Below, one piece after another: positions 1 through 8,517 of a stretch of DNA of 33,633 nt (positions are counted from its first letter, which is position 1; each line of letters opens with the position of its first letter). Made by a program: the position numbers and the translations under genes. The notes below the pieces were generated by a model. That model was not told where the DNA came from. It saw only the letters and a program-made list of their open reading frames with translations, and ran no database searches. Origin of the DNA: Fibrobacter sp. GTDB taxonomy: Bacteria > Fibrobacterota > Fibrobacteria > Fibrobacterales > Fibrobacteraceae. The DNA is taken from the NCBI GenBank assembly GCA_012511955.1, contig JAAZFC010000112.1, forward strand, positions 1 through 33,633, given 5' to 3'.

Positions 1-299
1 CAGTGATTATTGGTAATATTCCTTCTTTTGCCAGTGGAGCGCAGCCATTCTTGGATAGCGAAATAGCCGACGGTATCTTAGAAGTGGTGCCTGTGCCTAG
101 TTTATGGCGCTTTTTAGGCGCATTGAGCATGGGCCAGAGCTTTGTGAAGGTGTTTTTACCGAACCTAAAAGCTCTAGAGTTGATTTTAGAACTAGACTCC
201 TTTGAGTTTGTGCAATTGGATGGGGAGGATATCAGCAATAAAGTGGCAGAAAAAATCCATATAAAACACGCAACGAATATAAATGTCTTAACACTATAA
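1..299 (+). CDS. C-terminal end of a diacylglycerol-kinase-type lipid kinase (5' truncated by window)
   Basis: The reading frame is open at the left edge and stops with TAA at 297-299, leaving about 98 C-terminal residues. It resembles the C-terminal accessory lobe of diacylglycerol kinase catalytic proteins. A GNIPSFASGAQP segment matches the Gly-rich GNxxxxGGG-like strand, DGILEVV matches the DGxLxVV strand, FVQLDGEDI matches the conserved QxDGE motif, and the end has the expected IxIxHxxxxNVL strand. Such enzymes phosphorylate diacylglycerol or related lipids and feed phospholipid recycling. The catalytic GGDGT motif would lie upstream, outside the window, so substrate and activity cannot be judged. 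The GTG at position 3 is probably an internal valine rather than a start. Confidence 0.55.
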   Translation, partial: VIIGNIPSFASGAQPFLDSEIADGILEVVPVPSLWRFLGALSMGQSFVKVFLPNLKALELILELDSFEFVQLDGEDISNKVAEKIHIKHATNINVLTL

Positions 300-349
300 T
301 CTTATTTTTCATTTTTCTATATTAATAAAAAATAATTTTAGGAATAAAT

Positions 350-1378
350 ATGAAACTTTCCATTCTTTTGACACTATTGTTGACTTTCGTAGGTACTTCT
401 AGCGCCCAATTATTAGGTGGAGCAAATCTTCCGGTAATTAAAGTTGGTAAGGTGGAATATACCCAAGGAAAAATAGACTCCCTTACTAGATTACTGGCCA
501 CACAACAAGCTCAAGGACAACAAGTGCCTCCCGAAGCCATGACTCAACTCCGTTGGGCGGTAATCGACAATTTAGTGGGTCAAGAACTTTTGCGTCTAGA
601 AGCAGAAGCTTTGAAACTAAAAGCTAATCCTAAAACTGTGGATAGCTTGATTACGCTTTTTAAATCCCAATTTCCTTCAGAAGACCAGTTCAACAAAGAA
701 TTGAGAAAAAGTGGTTCAAATCAAGCAGATTTTATGAAAAAAATTGAAAAACAAGTACAATCTGATATGCTACTTGAATCTAAAGTGCCTTATCCTAAAG
801 AGCCCACGGATAAAGAGCGCAGAGATTATTTTGCCAAGCATAAACACGAAGCTGTGGTAAACGATACTATTTCTGGGGTGCAAATTTATTTGAAAATAGC
901 TAAAGGCGAATCGGCTCAAGCTATTACTGATAAAAAACGTATTCTCGATGGGCTTTCTGCACAGTTACGCGCTAGAAAAATCACGGATTTAATGACTTTA
1001 GCCCAGCAATTTCAGCTTTTAGCAGCTCAATATAGCGATGACCCCACAGCTAGGGAGCAAGGCGGCTTATTGAAGCCTTTTGTGCCTAAAACCATGGGGA
1101 ATGATTTTGTTAAAGCGATCGCTAAATTAAAAGTGGGGCAAGTATCAGACGCTTTTGTGGGCAAAAATGGCGTTACCATCTTTTTACTTACTGAAAAGAA
1201 CGATGGTAAATACGAATCCTATGAACATAAAATTGAATATATATTGCGCCTAGAAAAAGAAAAAGAAAGACAGTTGGGGGTAAAAGCTTATTTAGATCAG
1301 TTGGCTAAAAAATATCCCGTTAATTATTTGAATAAAGATTATACTTCGCCCACAGGAATAGGAGTAAAAGCTCAGTGA
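350..1378 (+). CDS. Periplasmic SurA/PpiC-type peptidyl-prolyl isomerase chaperone
   Basis: The 342-residue protein starts at an ATG with AGGAA five bases upstream. It has a signal peptide of about 19 residues (short basic start, LLTLLLTF core, cleavage near SSAQ). The N-terminal half is helical and charged, as in SurA-type chaperone modules. A parvulin rotamase domain lies around residues 170-290: AAQYSDDPTAREQGG matches the family's YSxDPxAxxxGG signature, and LKVGQVSDAFVGKNGVTIFLL matches its LxxGxxSxPxxTxxG strand pair in two parts. The family isomerises prolyl bonds and escorts outer-membrane proteins, which fits a locus that also encodes Lol proteins and BamA. Its stop overlaps the proposed GTG start of prfB by 3 nt. 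Only one rotamase domain is visible, whereas E. coli SurA has two, so the name surA is not assigned. Confidence 0.82.
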   Translation: MKLSILLTLLLTFVGTSSAQLLGGANLPVIKVGKVEYTQGKIDSLTRLLATQQAQGQQVPPEAMTQLRWAVIDNLVGQELLRLEAEALKLKANPKTVDSLITLFKSQFPSEDQFNKELRKSGSNQADFMKKIEKQVQSDMLLESKVPYPKEPTDKERRDYFAKHKHEAVVNDTISGVQIYLKIAKGESAQAITDKKRILDGLSAQLRARKITDLMTLAQQFQLLAAQYSDDPTAREQGGLLKPFVPKTMGNDFVKAIAKLKVGQVSDAFVGKNGVTIFLLTEKNDGKYESYEHKIEYILRLEKEKERQLGVKAYLDQLAKKYPVNYLNKDYTSPTGIGVKAQ

Positions 1379-2473
1379 TAGCTACAAATCATAGTTTATT
1401 GTTGTCCTTAAGAGAACGCATAGATAAACTTTGGGGGTATCTTTGACTTAACGGTGCGTAAAGAGGAACTTAGTGTTCTCGAAAAACAAAGCACCGCTGA
1501 GGGCTTTTGGGATGATCAAGATGCCGCCCAAGGAATTTTAAAACAGATTCGCCAAATTCAAGACCGCTTGGAAACTTGGCACGAAGTTTCTGCTCAATGC
1601 AACGATTTAGCAGAAATGTATGAATTAGCTCGCTTAGAAGATGAAATTGAAATGCTAGCTGATATAGAAGCTGATATTAGTGTTTTAGACGAAAGAGTGG
1701 TGGAGTTAGAGTTTCAGAAAATGCTTTCGGGTCCAGATGATCATTGTCCTGCATTGATGACAATTAATGCGGGGGCAGGGGGCACAGAATCCCAAGATTG
1801 GGCCAGTATGCTCTTTCGCATGTACACCCGTTTTTTTGAAAGAGAAGATTTGTCTTTTAAAGTCTTGGATTTGCAAGATGGTGACGAAGCTGGAATCAAA
1901 TCCGCTACCATAGAACTTAGCGATGAAATGTCTTATGGCATGTTGCGCTCAGAAATCGGGGTTCACCGCTTGGTGCGTATTAGTCCTTTTGATGCTAATT
2001 CTCGCCGCCACACAAGTTTTTGTGCCGTGTATTTGTACCCCATGCACGAAGATGTTGATATAGATATAAATCCCTCCGACTTGCGAGTTGACACCTACAG
2101 AGCATCTGGCGCTGGGGGACAGCATGTGAACAAAACAGATTCAGCGGTGCGCATTACCCATATTCCCACGGGAATGGTGGCTAGTTGCCAAACCGAAAGA
2201 TCGCAAATTCAAAACCGCGAAACTGCCATGAAAGTATTGCGTACTTTGGTGGCCAACCATTATCGCGAAGAAGCTGAAGCCCAAAGGGCGGACAGAATGG
2301 CCAGTAAACAAAAAATTGAGTGGGGAAGTCAAATTCGCAGCTATGTTTTGCACCCCTATCAAATGGTAAAAGACCTGCGTACCGAGGCAGAAAGTTCAGA
2401 TACCACTGGCGTTTTAGATGGAAAAATCAAAAACTTTATTAATGCATATTTGCTCTCAGATCAAGGAAATTAA
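1375..2473 (+). CDS. prfB: Peptide chain release factor 2, with programmed +1 frameshift
   Basis: RF2 recognises UGA and UAA stop codons and triggers release of the nascent chain at the ribosome. The zero frame starts at GTG 1375, with GGAG 10 nt upstream. It runs 23 codons to an in-frame TGA at 1444-1446 and continues in the +1 frame to TAA at 2471-2473, giving about 365 residues, the normal RF2 length. The RF2 anticodon-like SPF tripeptide is present (RISPFDANSRRH), and so is the catalytic GGQ loop (GAGGQHVNKTDSAVRITH). The start overlaps the end of the PpiC gene, and lysS follows after 2 nt, a pairing seen in many bacteria. An annotation starting at the GTG at 1454 would miss the true N-terminus. 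Expression should be autoregulated: low RF2 pauses the ribosome at TGA and favours the shift. Confidence 0.95.
1433..1447 (+). promoter_or_regulatory. prfB programmed +1 frameshift site
   Basis: A Shine-Dalgarno-like GGGGG (1433-1437) is followed by TAT CTT TGA C, with the slippery CTT at 1441-1443 and the stop TGA at 1444-1446. This is essentially the classical E. coli RF2 shift site (GGGGGTATCTTTGAC). The ribosome slips from CTT to TTT and continues with GAC TTA ACG, restoring the RF2 frame. Confidence 0.96.
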
Positions 2474-2475
2474 CC

Positions 2476-3996
2476 ATGAAAGATAAAAACGATCAGGTCG
2501 TAGCTCGTTTAAACAAGTTAGAACGCATTAGAGAAATGGGTTTAAACCCTTATCCTCATAAATTTGAGCTGTGTCATGATTCAGCAGCTTTATTAGCAGA
2601 AAAAGACAAACTTTTAGAATCCGAAGAATCCATTAGCTTTGCTGGGCGCATTGTGCGTTACAATCGCAAAGGTAAAATGTGCTTTATGCACCTCAAAGAT
2701 CAACATGGCCGTTTGCAAGTGGTGGCAGCAGCGAGTTTGGTAAGTCCAGAAGATTATGAAGTGGTGAAAATCCTTGATATCGGAGACTGGATAGGGGTTC
2801 GTGGTTCGATGTTCACTACCAGAAAGGGCGAATATAGCGTGAAAGTTTTGGGCTTAGAAATGTTATCCAAAGCGGTGCGTCCCTTACCCATTCCCAAAGA
2901 AAAAATAGATGAACAGGGCAATAGGGTTATTTTTGACGAGTTTAAAGATGTGGAAACTCGTTACCGCCAACGCTATTTAGATTTAGTGCTCAATGACGAT
3001 GTGCGCGATGTGTTTTACAAACGTTCTCGCATTGTGCAAACCATTAGAGAATATTTGCTGGCGCAAAATTATTTGGAAGTGGAAACGCCTACTTTGCAAC
3101 CCGTTTATGGCGGAGCCAATGCACGTCCTTTTTCCACCCATCACAACGCTGCCGATATGACTTTATATTTGCGCGTAGCCAACGAACTTTACCTCAAGCG
3201 CTGCATTGTGGGTGGTTTAGATAGGGTTTTTGAGTTTACCAAAAACTTTCGCAACGAAGGCATGGATCGCACCCATAGCCCCGAGTTTAGTTCCATAGAA
3301 TTTTACGAAGCTTATGCAGATTATAACGATATGATGGTGCATTTCGAAAATATTTGGGAAAAAGCGTGTGTTGCGGCCAATGGCAGCACGAAAATTGAGT
3401 ATCAAAGCCAAGAAATAGACTTTAAAGCCCCATGGCCCCGCCTCACTGTTTACGAAGCTATCAAAAAATATGCGGATTTAGAGGTGGAATCCATGAACGA
3501 CGATGAAATTCGCGCCGAATTGGATAAGCGCAATGTGGAACTTGAAGGCGAATGGATGCGCGGGCGTGCTATTTTAGAACTTTTTGAAGTAACTTGTGAA
3601 CATCATCTAATTCAACCCACTTTTATCATAGATTTCCCCAAAGAATCTACTCCTTTGTGCAAAGAACATAGGGAAAATCCAGATTTAGTGGAACAATTTG
3701 AACCCTATGTCAACGGTTGGGAAGTCGGCAACGCTTATAGCGAACTCAACGACCCTTTGCGTCAGCGCGAGTTGCTTGAAGAACAGTTAGAAAGAGGCCG
3801 TGGTGGGGAAGATGAAACTCATCCCATGGACGAAAACTTCTTGCACGCCATCGAGTGTGGAATGCCTCCCACTGGTGGGGTGGGAATAGGCATCGATCGT
3901 ATGATTATGCTACTCACCAACCAGCAAACCATTCGAGATGTACAGCTGTTTCCTCTGATGAAACCAGAGCATAGCGAAACTAGTGCTGCCGAGTAA
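2476..3996 (+). CDS. lysS: Lysyl-tRNA synthetase, class II
   Basis: This 506-residue enzyme charges tRNA-Lys with lysine in the cytoplasm. An N-terminal OB-fold anticodon-binding domain covers about residues 50-150 (SISFAGRIVRYNRKGKMCFM). Class II catalytic motifs follow: motif 1 near the IRQ-like IVQTIREYLL helix, motif 2 FRNEGMDRTHSPEF, and motif 3 GVGIGIDRMIMLL near the C-terminus. The lysine-specific segment RVANELYLKRCIVGGLDRVFE is intact. The ATG is preceded by AAGGAA and lies 2 nt after the prfB stop, so the two are probably co-transcribed. Length and motifs are normal. The lolC/E-like gene starts 3 nt downstream. Confidence 0.97.
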   Translation: MKDKNDQVVARLNKLERIREMGLNPYPHKFELCHDSAALLAEKDKLLESEESISFAGRIVRYNRKGKMCFMHLKDQHGRLQVVAAASLVSPEDYEVVKILDIGDWIGVRGSMFTTRKGEYSVKVLGLEMLSKAVRPLPIPKEKIDEQGNRVIFDEFKDVETRYRQRYLDLVLNDDVRDVFYKRSRIVQTIREYLLAQNYLEVETPTLQPVYGGANARPFSTHHNAADMTLYLRVANELYLKRCIVGGLDRVFEFTKNFRNEGMDRTHSPEFSSIEFYEAYADYNDMMVHFENIWEKACVAANGSTKIEYQSQEIDFKAPWPRLTVYEAIKKYADLEVESMNDDEIRAELDKRNVELEGEWMRGRAILELFEVTCEHHLIQPTFIIDFPKESTPLCKEHRENPDLVEQFEPYVNGWEVGNAYSELNDPLRQRELLEEQLERGRGGEDETHPMDENFLHAIECGMPPTGGVGIGIDRMIMLLTNQQTIRDVQLFPLMKPEHSETSAAE

Positions 3997-3999
3997 TTT

Positions 4000-5259
4000 A
4001 TGAAATGGTTTAGTAAATTAGAGCTGCAAATAGCGTGGCGTTATACTCGAGCCCAACGGAAAAATCTATTTGTGTCTCTGATTTCTCTGTTTTCCATGGC
4101 TGGGGTGTGCATTGGGACTTTTGCCCTGATTGTGGCACTTTCCGCTACCAATGGTTTCGAAGCAGAAGTTACCCAACAAATGATTGGCAAAGACAGCCAT
4201 TTTGAAGTTATGACCTATGGTTCTCGTCCTTTTGCTAATCCTGACTCCATTGATGCTTTGTTGCGCAAAAATGACCCTAAATTGCAGCAATCAGCTCCTT
4301 ATGTGATATATAAAGTGGGAATATCTTCACAAAAGGTCAATGACGGCATCGTAGTTTATGGCATTGATGCTGAAAAATCTGCCCAGGTGATAAACTTGCA
4401 TGAAAATGTGAAATGGGGAACTTATAGTTTAGATACTGCTGTGGATTTAAAGGGCAAAGCTAGACCGGGAATACTGTTGGGAACAGTTTTGGCAAATAGG
4501 TTAAAAGTTCTGGTGGGGGACAGGGTGGTTTTACAAATGTTCCAATCCCCTGAAGATGCCGGTTTAGGTGCGGTGGCTCCACGCATGATACAGTTCGTGG
4601 TTACCGGAGTATTTGAAACCGGCATGTACGAGTATGATGCCAATTTGGCCTATATAGGCTTAGCCGAAGCTCAAAAACTTTTAGATTTAGGCAACGAAGT
4701 TAGTGGTATTCAATATAAAGTTCCCAACCCTTGGAATAGCGAAATTCACGCCCAAAAAGCCCAAGAATTTTTAGGTTATCCATATTATACCGCAGATTGG
4801 AAGGCTAAAAATGCCAATTTGTTGAAATGGATGAACTACGAAAAAGTCATCGTGGCAGCGGTGATTAGCTTGATAATTTTAGTGGCGGCATTTAATATTA
4901 TATCGTCCTTGATTATGGTGGTTTTGCAAAAAACTCGCGAAATAGGAATATTGCGTTCCATGGGTTTGCCTAGCACTTCGATTTTGAAAATATTTATGCT
5001 GATGGGGTCTTTTATTGGAATTGTGGGCACGGTTTTAGGCGGTGGGGCTGGGTTGATTTTATGCGCTATTCAAGAGCATTGGCACATAATAAAGCTTCCC
5101 GGTGATGTTTATATGTTGGATTACTTTCCCGTACGCATAGAATGGCTAGATGTGGCTTTGGTATTTGTGATTGGTAATGCTTTGTGTGTCTTAGCTACTT
5201 TGTTGCCCGCTTGGAAGGCTTCAAAATTAGACCCTGTGGGAGCAATTAGACATGAATAA
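4000..5259 (+). CDS. Lipoprotein-releasing ABC transporter permease, LolC/LolE type
   Basis: This 419-residue inner-membrane protein belongs to the LolC/LolE family, which with LolD extracts mature lipoproteins from the inner membrane and hands them to LolA. The N-terminus has the typical pattern: a short cytoplasmic ARWYTRAQR-like segment, then TM1 (residues about 23-50, LISLFSMAGVCIGTFALIVA). A large periplasmic MacB-like domain extends to about residue 275. Three C-terminal transmembrane helices form the FtsX domain, with the conserved KTREIGILRSMG segment between them. Only one permease gene is seen here, so the complex may be a homodimer (LolF-like) or a partner may lie elsewhere. Its end overlaps lolD by 8 nt, indicating translational coupling. 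A LolA-like gene lies at 13766. Confidence 0.88.
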   Translation: MKWFSKLELQIAWRYTRAQRKNLFVSLISLFSMAGVCIGTFALIVALSATNGFEAEVTQQMIGKDSHFEVMTYGSRPFANPDSIDALLRKNDPKLQQSAPYVIYKVGISSQKVNDGIVVYGIDAEKSAQVINLHENVKWGTYSLDTAVDLKGKARPGILLGTVLANRLKVLVGDRVVLQMFQSPEDAGLGAVAPRMIQFVVTGVFETGMYEYDANLAYIGLAEAQKLLDLGNEVSGIQYKVPNPWNSEIHAQKAQEFLGYPYYTADWKAKNANLLKWMNYEKVIVAAVISLIILVAAFNIISSLIMVVLQKTREIGILRSMGLPSTSILKIFMLMGSFIGIVGTVLGGGAGLILCAIQEHWHIIKLPGDVYMLDYFPVRIEWLDVALVFVIGNALCVLATLLPAWKASKLDPVGAIRHE

Positions 5260-5944
5260 TCGAGAATTGTTGCTAGAAACCAGAGATTTGTGGAAAATTT
5301 TTAATGAAACGGGCACCACTTTAGAAATCTTGCGTGGAGTGAATTTTAAGCTCTACGCTGGAGAAACCGTGGCGATTATGGGTGCTTCGGGGGCGGGAAA
5401 ATCAACTTTTTTAAATCTTTTGGGGGCTTTAGATAAGCCCACCAAAGGTGAAGTGCTTTTTAAGGGACAGGATATTGTCAAATTAGGGGAAAAAGAAAGA
5501 GATAACTATCGTTCCTTGCATTTGGGTTTCATTTTTCAGTTCCACCACCTGATGCCAGAATTTACCGCCTGGGAAAATGTGATGTTTCCAGCACGAATTC
5601 AAGGGCAAAGTGAAAAGCAAAGTCGTGAGTCCGCAGCGGAATTACTAGAGATAGTGGGCTTAAGTGAGCGTTTAGAACATTTGCCCCAAGAGCTTTCCGG
5701 GGGAGAAAGGCAGAGAGTGGCAGTTGCTCGTGCTTTAATGGCGAATCCCGACATAGTTTTGGCCGATGAGCCTTCGGGTAATTTAGATGAAGAAAATGCT
5801 GAGAAATTGCACACATTGTTTAAAAATTTAAATAAGCAATTGGGACAGACTTTCTTGATAGTTACCCACGATAAGAACCTTGCAAACTTGGCCCATCGAC
5901 AAGTACATATAAAAAAAGGATTAATCCTGGATAGTCTCAGTTAA
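5252..5944 (+). CDS. lolD: Lipoprotein-releasing ABC transporter ATPase LolD
   Basis: This 230-residue ABC ATPase powers lipoprotein release. It has Walker A GASGAGKST (about residues 44-52), a Q-loop region FIFQFHHLMPEFTAWENV, the ABC signature LSGGERQRVAVARAL and Walker B DIVLADEPSGNLD, followed by the H-loop LIVTHD. The HHLMPEFTAWENVMFPA segment is characteristic of LolD rather than general antibiotic exporters. The start codon lies inside the last codons of the permease gene (8-nt overlap). MacB-type ATPases are the main alternative, but the fused permease domain is absent and the partner is LolC/E-like. It ends 81 nt before clpC. Confidence 0.92.
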   Translation: MNNRELLLETRDLWKIFNETGTTLEILRGVNFKLYAGETVAIMGASGAGKSTFLNLLGALDKPTKGEVLFKGQDIVKLGEKERDNYRSLHLGFIFQFHHLMPEFTAWENVMFPARIQGQSEKQSRESAAELLEIVGLSERLEHLPQELSGGERQRVAVARALMANPDIVLADEPSGNLDEENAEKLHTLFKNLNKQLGQTFLIVTHDKNLANLAHRQVHIKKGLILDSLS

Positions 5945-5958
5945 AGGATTAGTTAAAA

Positions 5959-5989
5959 TTGGAGCTTTTTTCTACATTTTGTATCTAAA
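5959..5989 (+). promoter_or_regulatory. Candidate clpC promoter, FCB type
   Basis: TTG at 5959-5961, a 20-nt spacer, then TATCTAAA at 5982-5989. This resembles the Bacteroidetes -33 TTG / -7 TAnnTTTG arrangement, but the -7 box has AAA in place of TTT. It lies 36 nt before the clpC GTG start, in the only sizeable gap since the prfB group. The match is weaker than at the accessory genes. Confidence 0.4.
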
Positions 5990-6025
5990 GTTGTATAAAA
6001 AGCAACCTAAATAAGGAGTTTTTTT

Positions 6026-7396
6026 GTGAACGGCATGTTTACCGATAGAGTAAAAAAAGTCATGAGTTACGCTCGTGAAGAGTCTATTCGCTTAGGTAAT
6101 GAGTATTTGGGTACGGAGCACCTTTTGTTGGGGTTGGTACGAGAAGGCGAAGGCGTAGCCATAGCTGTGCTTAAAAATTTGGGCGTAGATCTAAAAGAAA
6201 TGTTTAATGAAGTGGAATCTAACATAGCCTCTTCAGATGAAATTACCATAGGAAAGTTGATTCCATTTACCCCCCGCGCCAAAAAGATTTTAGAACTTTC
6301 TGCCCAAGAAGCTCGTATGCTCAAGCATAAATATATAGGCACAGAGCATTTATTGATGGCCATTGTTAAAGATGGTGAGTCCATAGTAAGCAATTTAAAA
6401 ACTCTTAAAGATGTAACTTACGACCAAGTGCGTGAAGAAGTAGAAAAATTATTGAGTACTGTTTCTGAAAGTGGTTTTTCAGGGGGCAGAGAACCAGGGC
6501 GACGAGGCAAACCAGGAGCTGCTTCGAAATCAAAAACACCTTTTCTGGATCATTTTGGAAGAAACTTGAACAACTTGGCTATGGAAGCTAAGCTAGACCC
6601 AATTATTGGCCGTGAAGAAGAAATTGAACGCTTGGTACAAATATTGTGTCGCCGTAAAAAGAATAATCCCGTATTAATTGGCGAACCTGGGGTGGGAAAA
6701 ACCGCCATAGTAGAAGGTTTAGCACAAAAAATCGTAAATAAAGACATACCTGAAATACTAGAGGGTAAGCAGATTGTAGGCCTAGATATGGCTTCTATGG
6801 TGGCTGGAACAAAATATCGCGGGCAATTTGAGGAACGCCTCAAAGCTTTGATGACTGAGTTACAGAAAAATGAAGACATAATCATCTTTATAGATGAATT
6901 GCACACCATCGTAGGAGCTGGTGGCTCCGAAGGTTCCCTCGACGCTTCTAATATTTTTAAACCCGCTCTTTCCCGGGGAGAATTACAAAGCATTGGAGCC
7001 ACTACTTTAGACGAATATCGCAAATATATTGAAAAAGATGGCGCTTTAGAAAGGCGTTTTCAGACCATTTTAGTCAATCCACCTAGTCCCGACGAGACTT
7101 TGGAAATTTTGGTGGGATTAGTGGGGAAATACGAAGAACATCATCATGTTTCATATACTTCAGACGCATTAAAATCAGCGGTTTATTTATCAGAACGCTA
7201 TATTACTGAACGATCTTTGCCAGATAAAGCTATAGATATATTAGACGAAGCTGGTGCTTTGGTGCGCTTAGCTTCCATGGTAATGCCCGATGAATTGCGC
7301 CAAAAAGAAGAAGATTTGACAGATGTGATCGAAAAGAAAGAAGAAGCAGTGTCGGTTCAAGATTTTGAGGGTGCGGCAAAACTTCGCGATCACTAA
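6026..7396 (+). CDS. clpC: ClpC-type AAA+ unfoldase, N-terminal half (ends at in-frame TAA)
   Basis: ClpC unfolds proteins and feeds them to the ClpP protease. This 456-residue part has the double Clp N-domain (TEHLLLGLVREGEGVA and the second copy TEHLLMAIVKDGES), then the first AAA+ module with Walker A GEPGVGKTAIVEG, Walker B IIIFIDELHT and arginine-finger region LERRFQ. It ends with a UVR-like segment (DFEGAAKLRD), which normally leads without a break into the second ATPase module. The frame is cut by TAA at 7394-7396 and resumes in the same frame directly afterwards. GTG 6026 is chosen as start because AGGAG lies 7 nt upstream; the ATG at 6035 would be 16 nt away. If the stop is real, the product is a one-ring ClpC lacking the ClpP-docking module. 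Sequencing error or nonsense mutation are both possible. Confidence 0.85.
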   Translation: MNGMFTDRVKKVMSYAREESIRLGNEYLGTEHLLLGLVREGEGVAIAVLKNLGVDLKEMFNEVESNIASSDEITIGKLIPFTPRAKKILELSAQEARMLKHKYIGTEHLLMAIVKDGESIVSNLKTLKDVTYDQVREEVEKLLSTVSESGFSGGREPGRRGKPGAASKSKTPFLDHFGRNLNNLAMEAKLDPIIGREEEIERLVQILCRRKKNNPVLIGEPGVGKTAIVEGLAQKIVNKDIPEILEGKQIVGLDMASMVAGTKYRGQFEERLKALMTELQKNEDIIIFIDELHTIVGAGGSEGSLDASNIFKPALSRGELQSIGATTLDEYRKYIEKDGALERRFQTILVNPPSPDETLEILVGLVGKYEEHHHVSYTSDALKSAVYLSERYITERSLPDKAIDILDEAGALVRLASMVMPDELRQKEEDLTDVIEKKEEAVSVQDFEGAAKLRDH

Positions 7397-8488
7397 GAAG
7401 AATTGAAAAATGAAATTGAAGAAATGCGTACGGCATGGAAGGAAAGCCGCACTAATAATAAGCCTGAAGTAGGGGAAGACCATATTCGCGATGTAATTTC
7501 GCGGATTTCAGGAGTGCCTTTATCTCGTTTAGAAGCAGAAGAAACTGAAAAGCTGTTGCAATTGGAAACCAAACTTAAGAAAAGAGTGGTGGGACAAGAC
7601 CAAGCCGTGGTGGCTATTTCCAAGGCTATTCGCCGTAGTAGAGCTGGAATACATAACACGCGCCGACCTACGGGCTCCTTTATGTTTCTAGGCCCCACTG
7701 GGGTTGGTAAAACTGAGCTAGCCAAAGTGCTCAGTACGCAATTATTTGGTACCGAAGATGCCATGGTGCGCATTGATATGAGTGAATATATGGAAAAACA
7801 CTCGGTGAGCAGACTAATCGGTGCACCTCCTGGCTATGTGGGCTATGACGACGGTGCTGGACAATTAACAGAAAAAGTGCGTAAAAGACCCTATTCGGTG
7901 GTTTTATTCGATGAAATTGAAAAAGCGCATCCCGATATTTTCAATATTTTGTTGCAAATATTAGATGATGGTCAAATAACTGATAGTTATGGGCGTAAAA
8001 TCAATTTCAAAAATACCATAATTATTATGACTTCTAATGTGGGCGCCAGAGAAGTAAAAAACAGCGCGGGCATGGGATTTATCAAAGCTGGTGAGGCCGA
8101 TGAATACGAGCGTATGGAAAGTTTAGTGCGCGAAGAAATGAAAAGGGTGTTTTCCCCTGAGTTTTTAAACCGCATCGACGATCAAATTGTGTTCCGCTCT
8201 TTAAATCGTCAAAATTTAATGGCCATTGTAGATATTTTGATGGGTGACTTGCAAGAGCGCATCGATGATCGCAATATAAAATTAAAAATAGAAGACTCTG
8301 CTAAAGAGCATATTGTTGAAGAGGGTTATGATCCCGCTTTGGGGGCAAGACCATTGCGTAGATCCATACAAAGACTGGTGGAAGATCAGTTGGCAGAAAG
8401 ATTGTTAGGTGGTTCTTTGACGGATAACTCAATTATCACCATAAAATTGGAAGATTCTGAACTTAGTTTCACTTCAGAAGTGCTTTAA
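7397..8488 (+). CDS. clpC: ClpC-type AAA+ unfoldase, C-terminal half (same frame after TAA)
   Basis: This is the second AAA+ module of ClpC: Walker A GPTGVGKTELAKVLS, Walker B VVLFDEIEKAHPDIFNILLQ, sensor-2 GARPLRRSIQRLVEDQLAE, and a C-terminal D2-small domain. Counting codons from 6026 through the TAA gives 820 residues, a normal ClpC length, and no bases appear to be missing. A TTG at 7403 and ATGs further on could allow reinitiation, but no good ribosome-binding site precedes them. Conservation downstream of the stop looks complete, which suggests a recent substitution (one base from CAA, GAA or AAA), an assembly error, or readthrough. A two-subunit ClpC cannot be excluded. Confidence 0.82.
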   Translation, partial: EELKNEIEEMRTAWKESRTNNKPEVGEDHIRDVISRISGVPLSRLEAEETEKLLQLETKLKKRVVGQDQAVVAISKAIRRSRAGIHNTRRPTGSFMFLGPTGVGKTELAKVLSTQLFGTEDAMVRIDMSEYMEKHSVSRLIGAPPGYVGYDDGAGQLTEKVRKRPYSVVLFDEIEKAHPDIFNILLQILDDGQITDSYGRKINFKNTIIIMTSNVGAREVKNSAGMGFIKAGEADEYERMESLVREEMKRVFSPEFLNRIDDQIVFRSLNRQNLMAIVDILMGDLQERIDDRNIKLKIEDSAKEHIVEEGYDPALGARPLRRSIQRLVEDQLAERLLGGSLTDNSIITIKLEDSELSFTSEVL

Positions 8489-8517
8489 CTGGTGGCATTT
8501 TGTATTATTTACTCAAA

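Noticed and set aside
1444-1446. In-frame TGA in the prfB leader as a disabling mutation
   Set aside because: The context GGGGG TAT CTT TGA C is the known autoregulatory RF2 frameshift site and the RF2 sequence resumes perfectly in the +1 frame.
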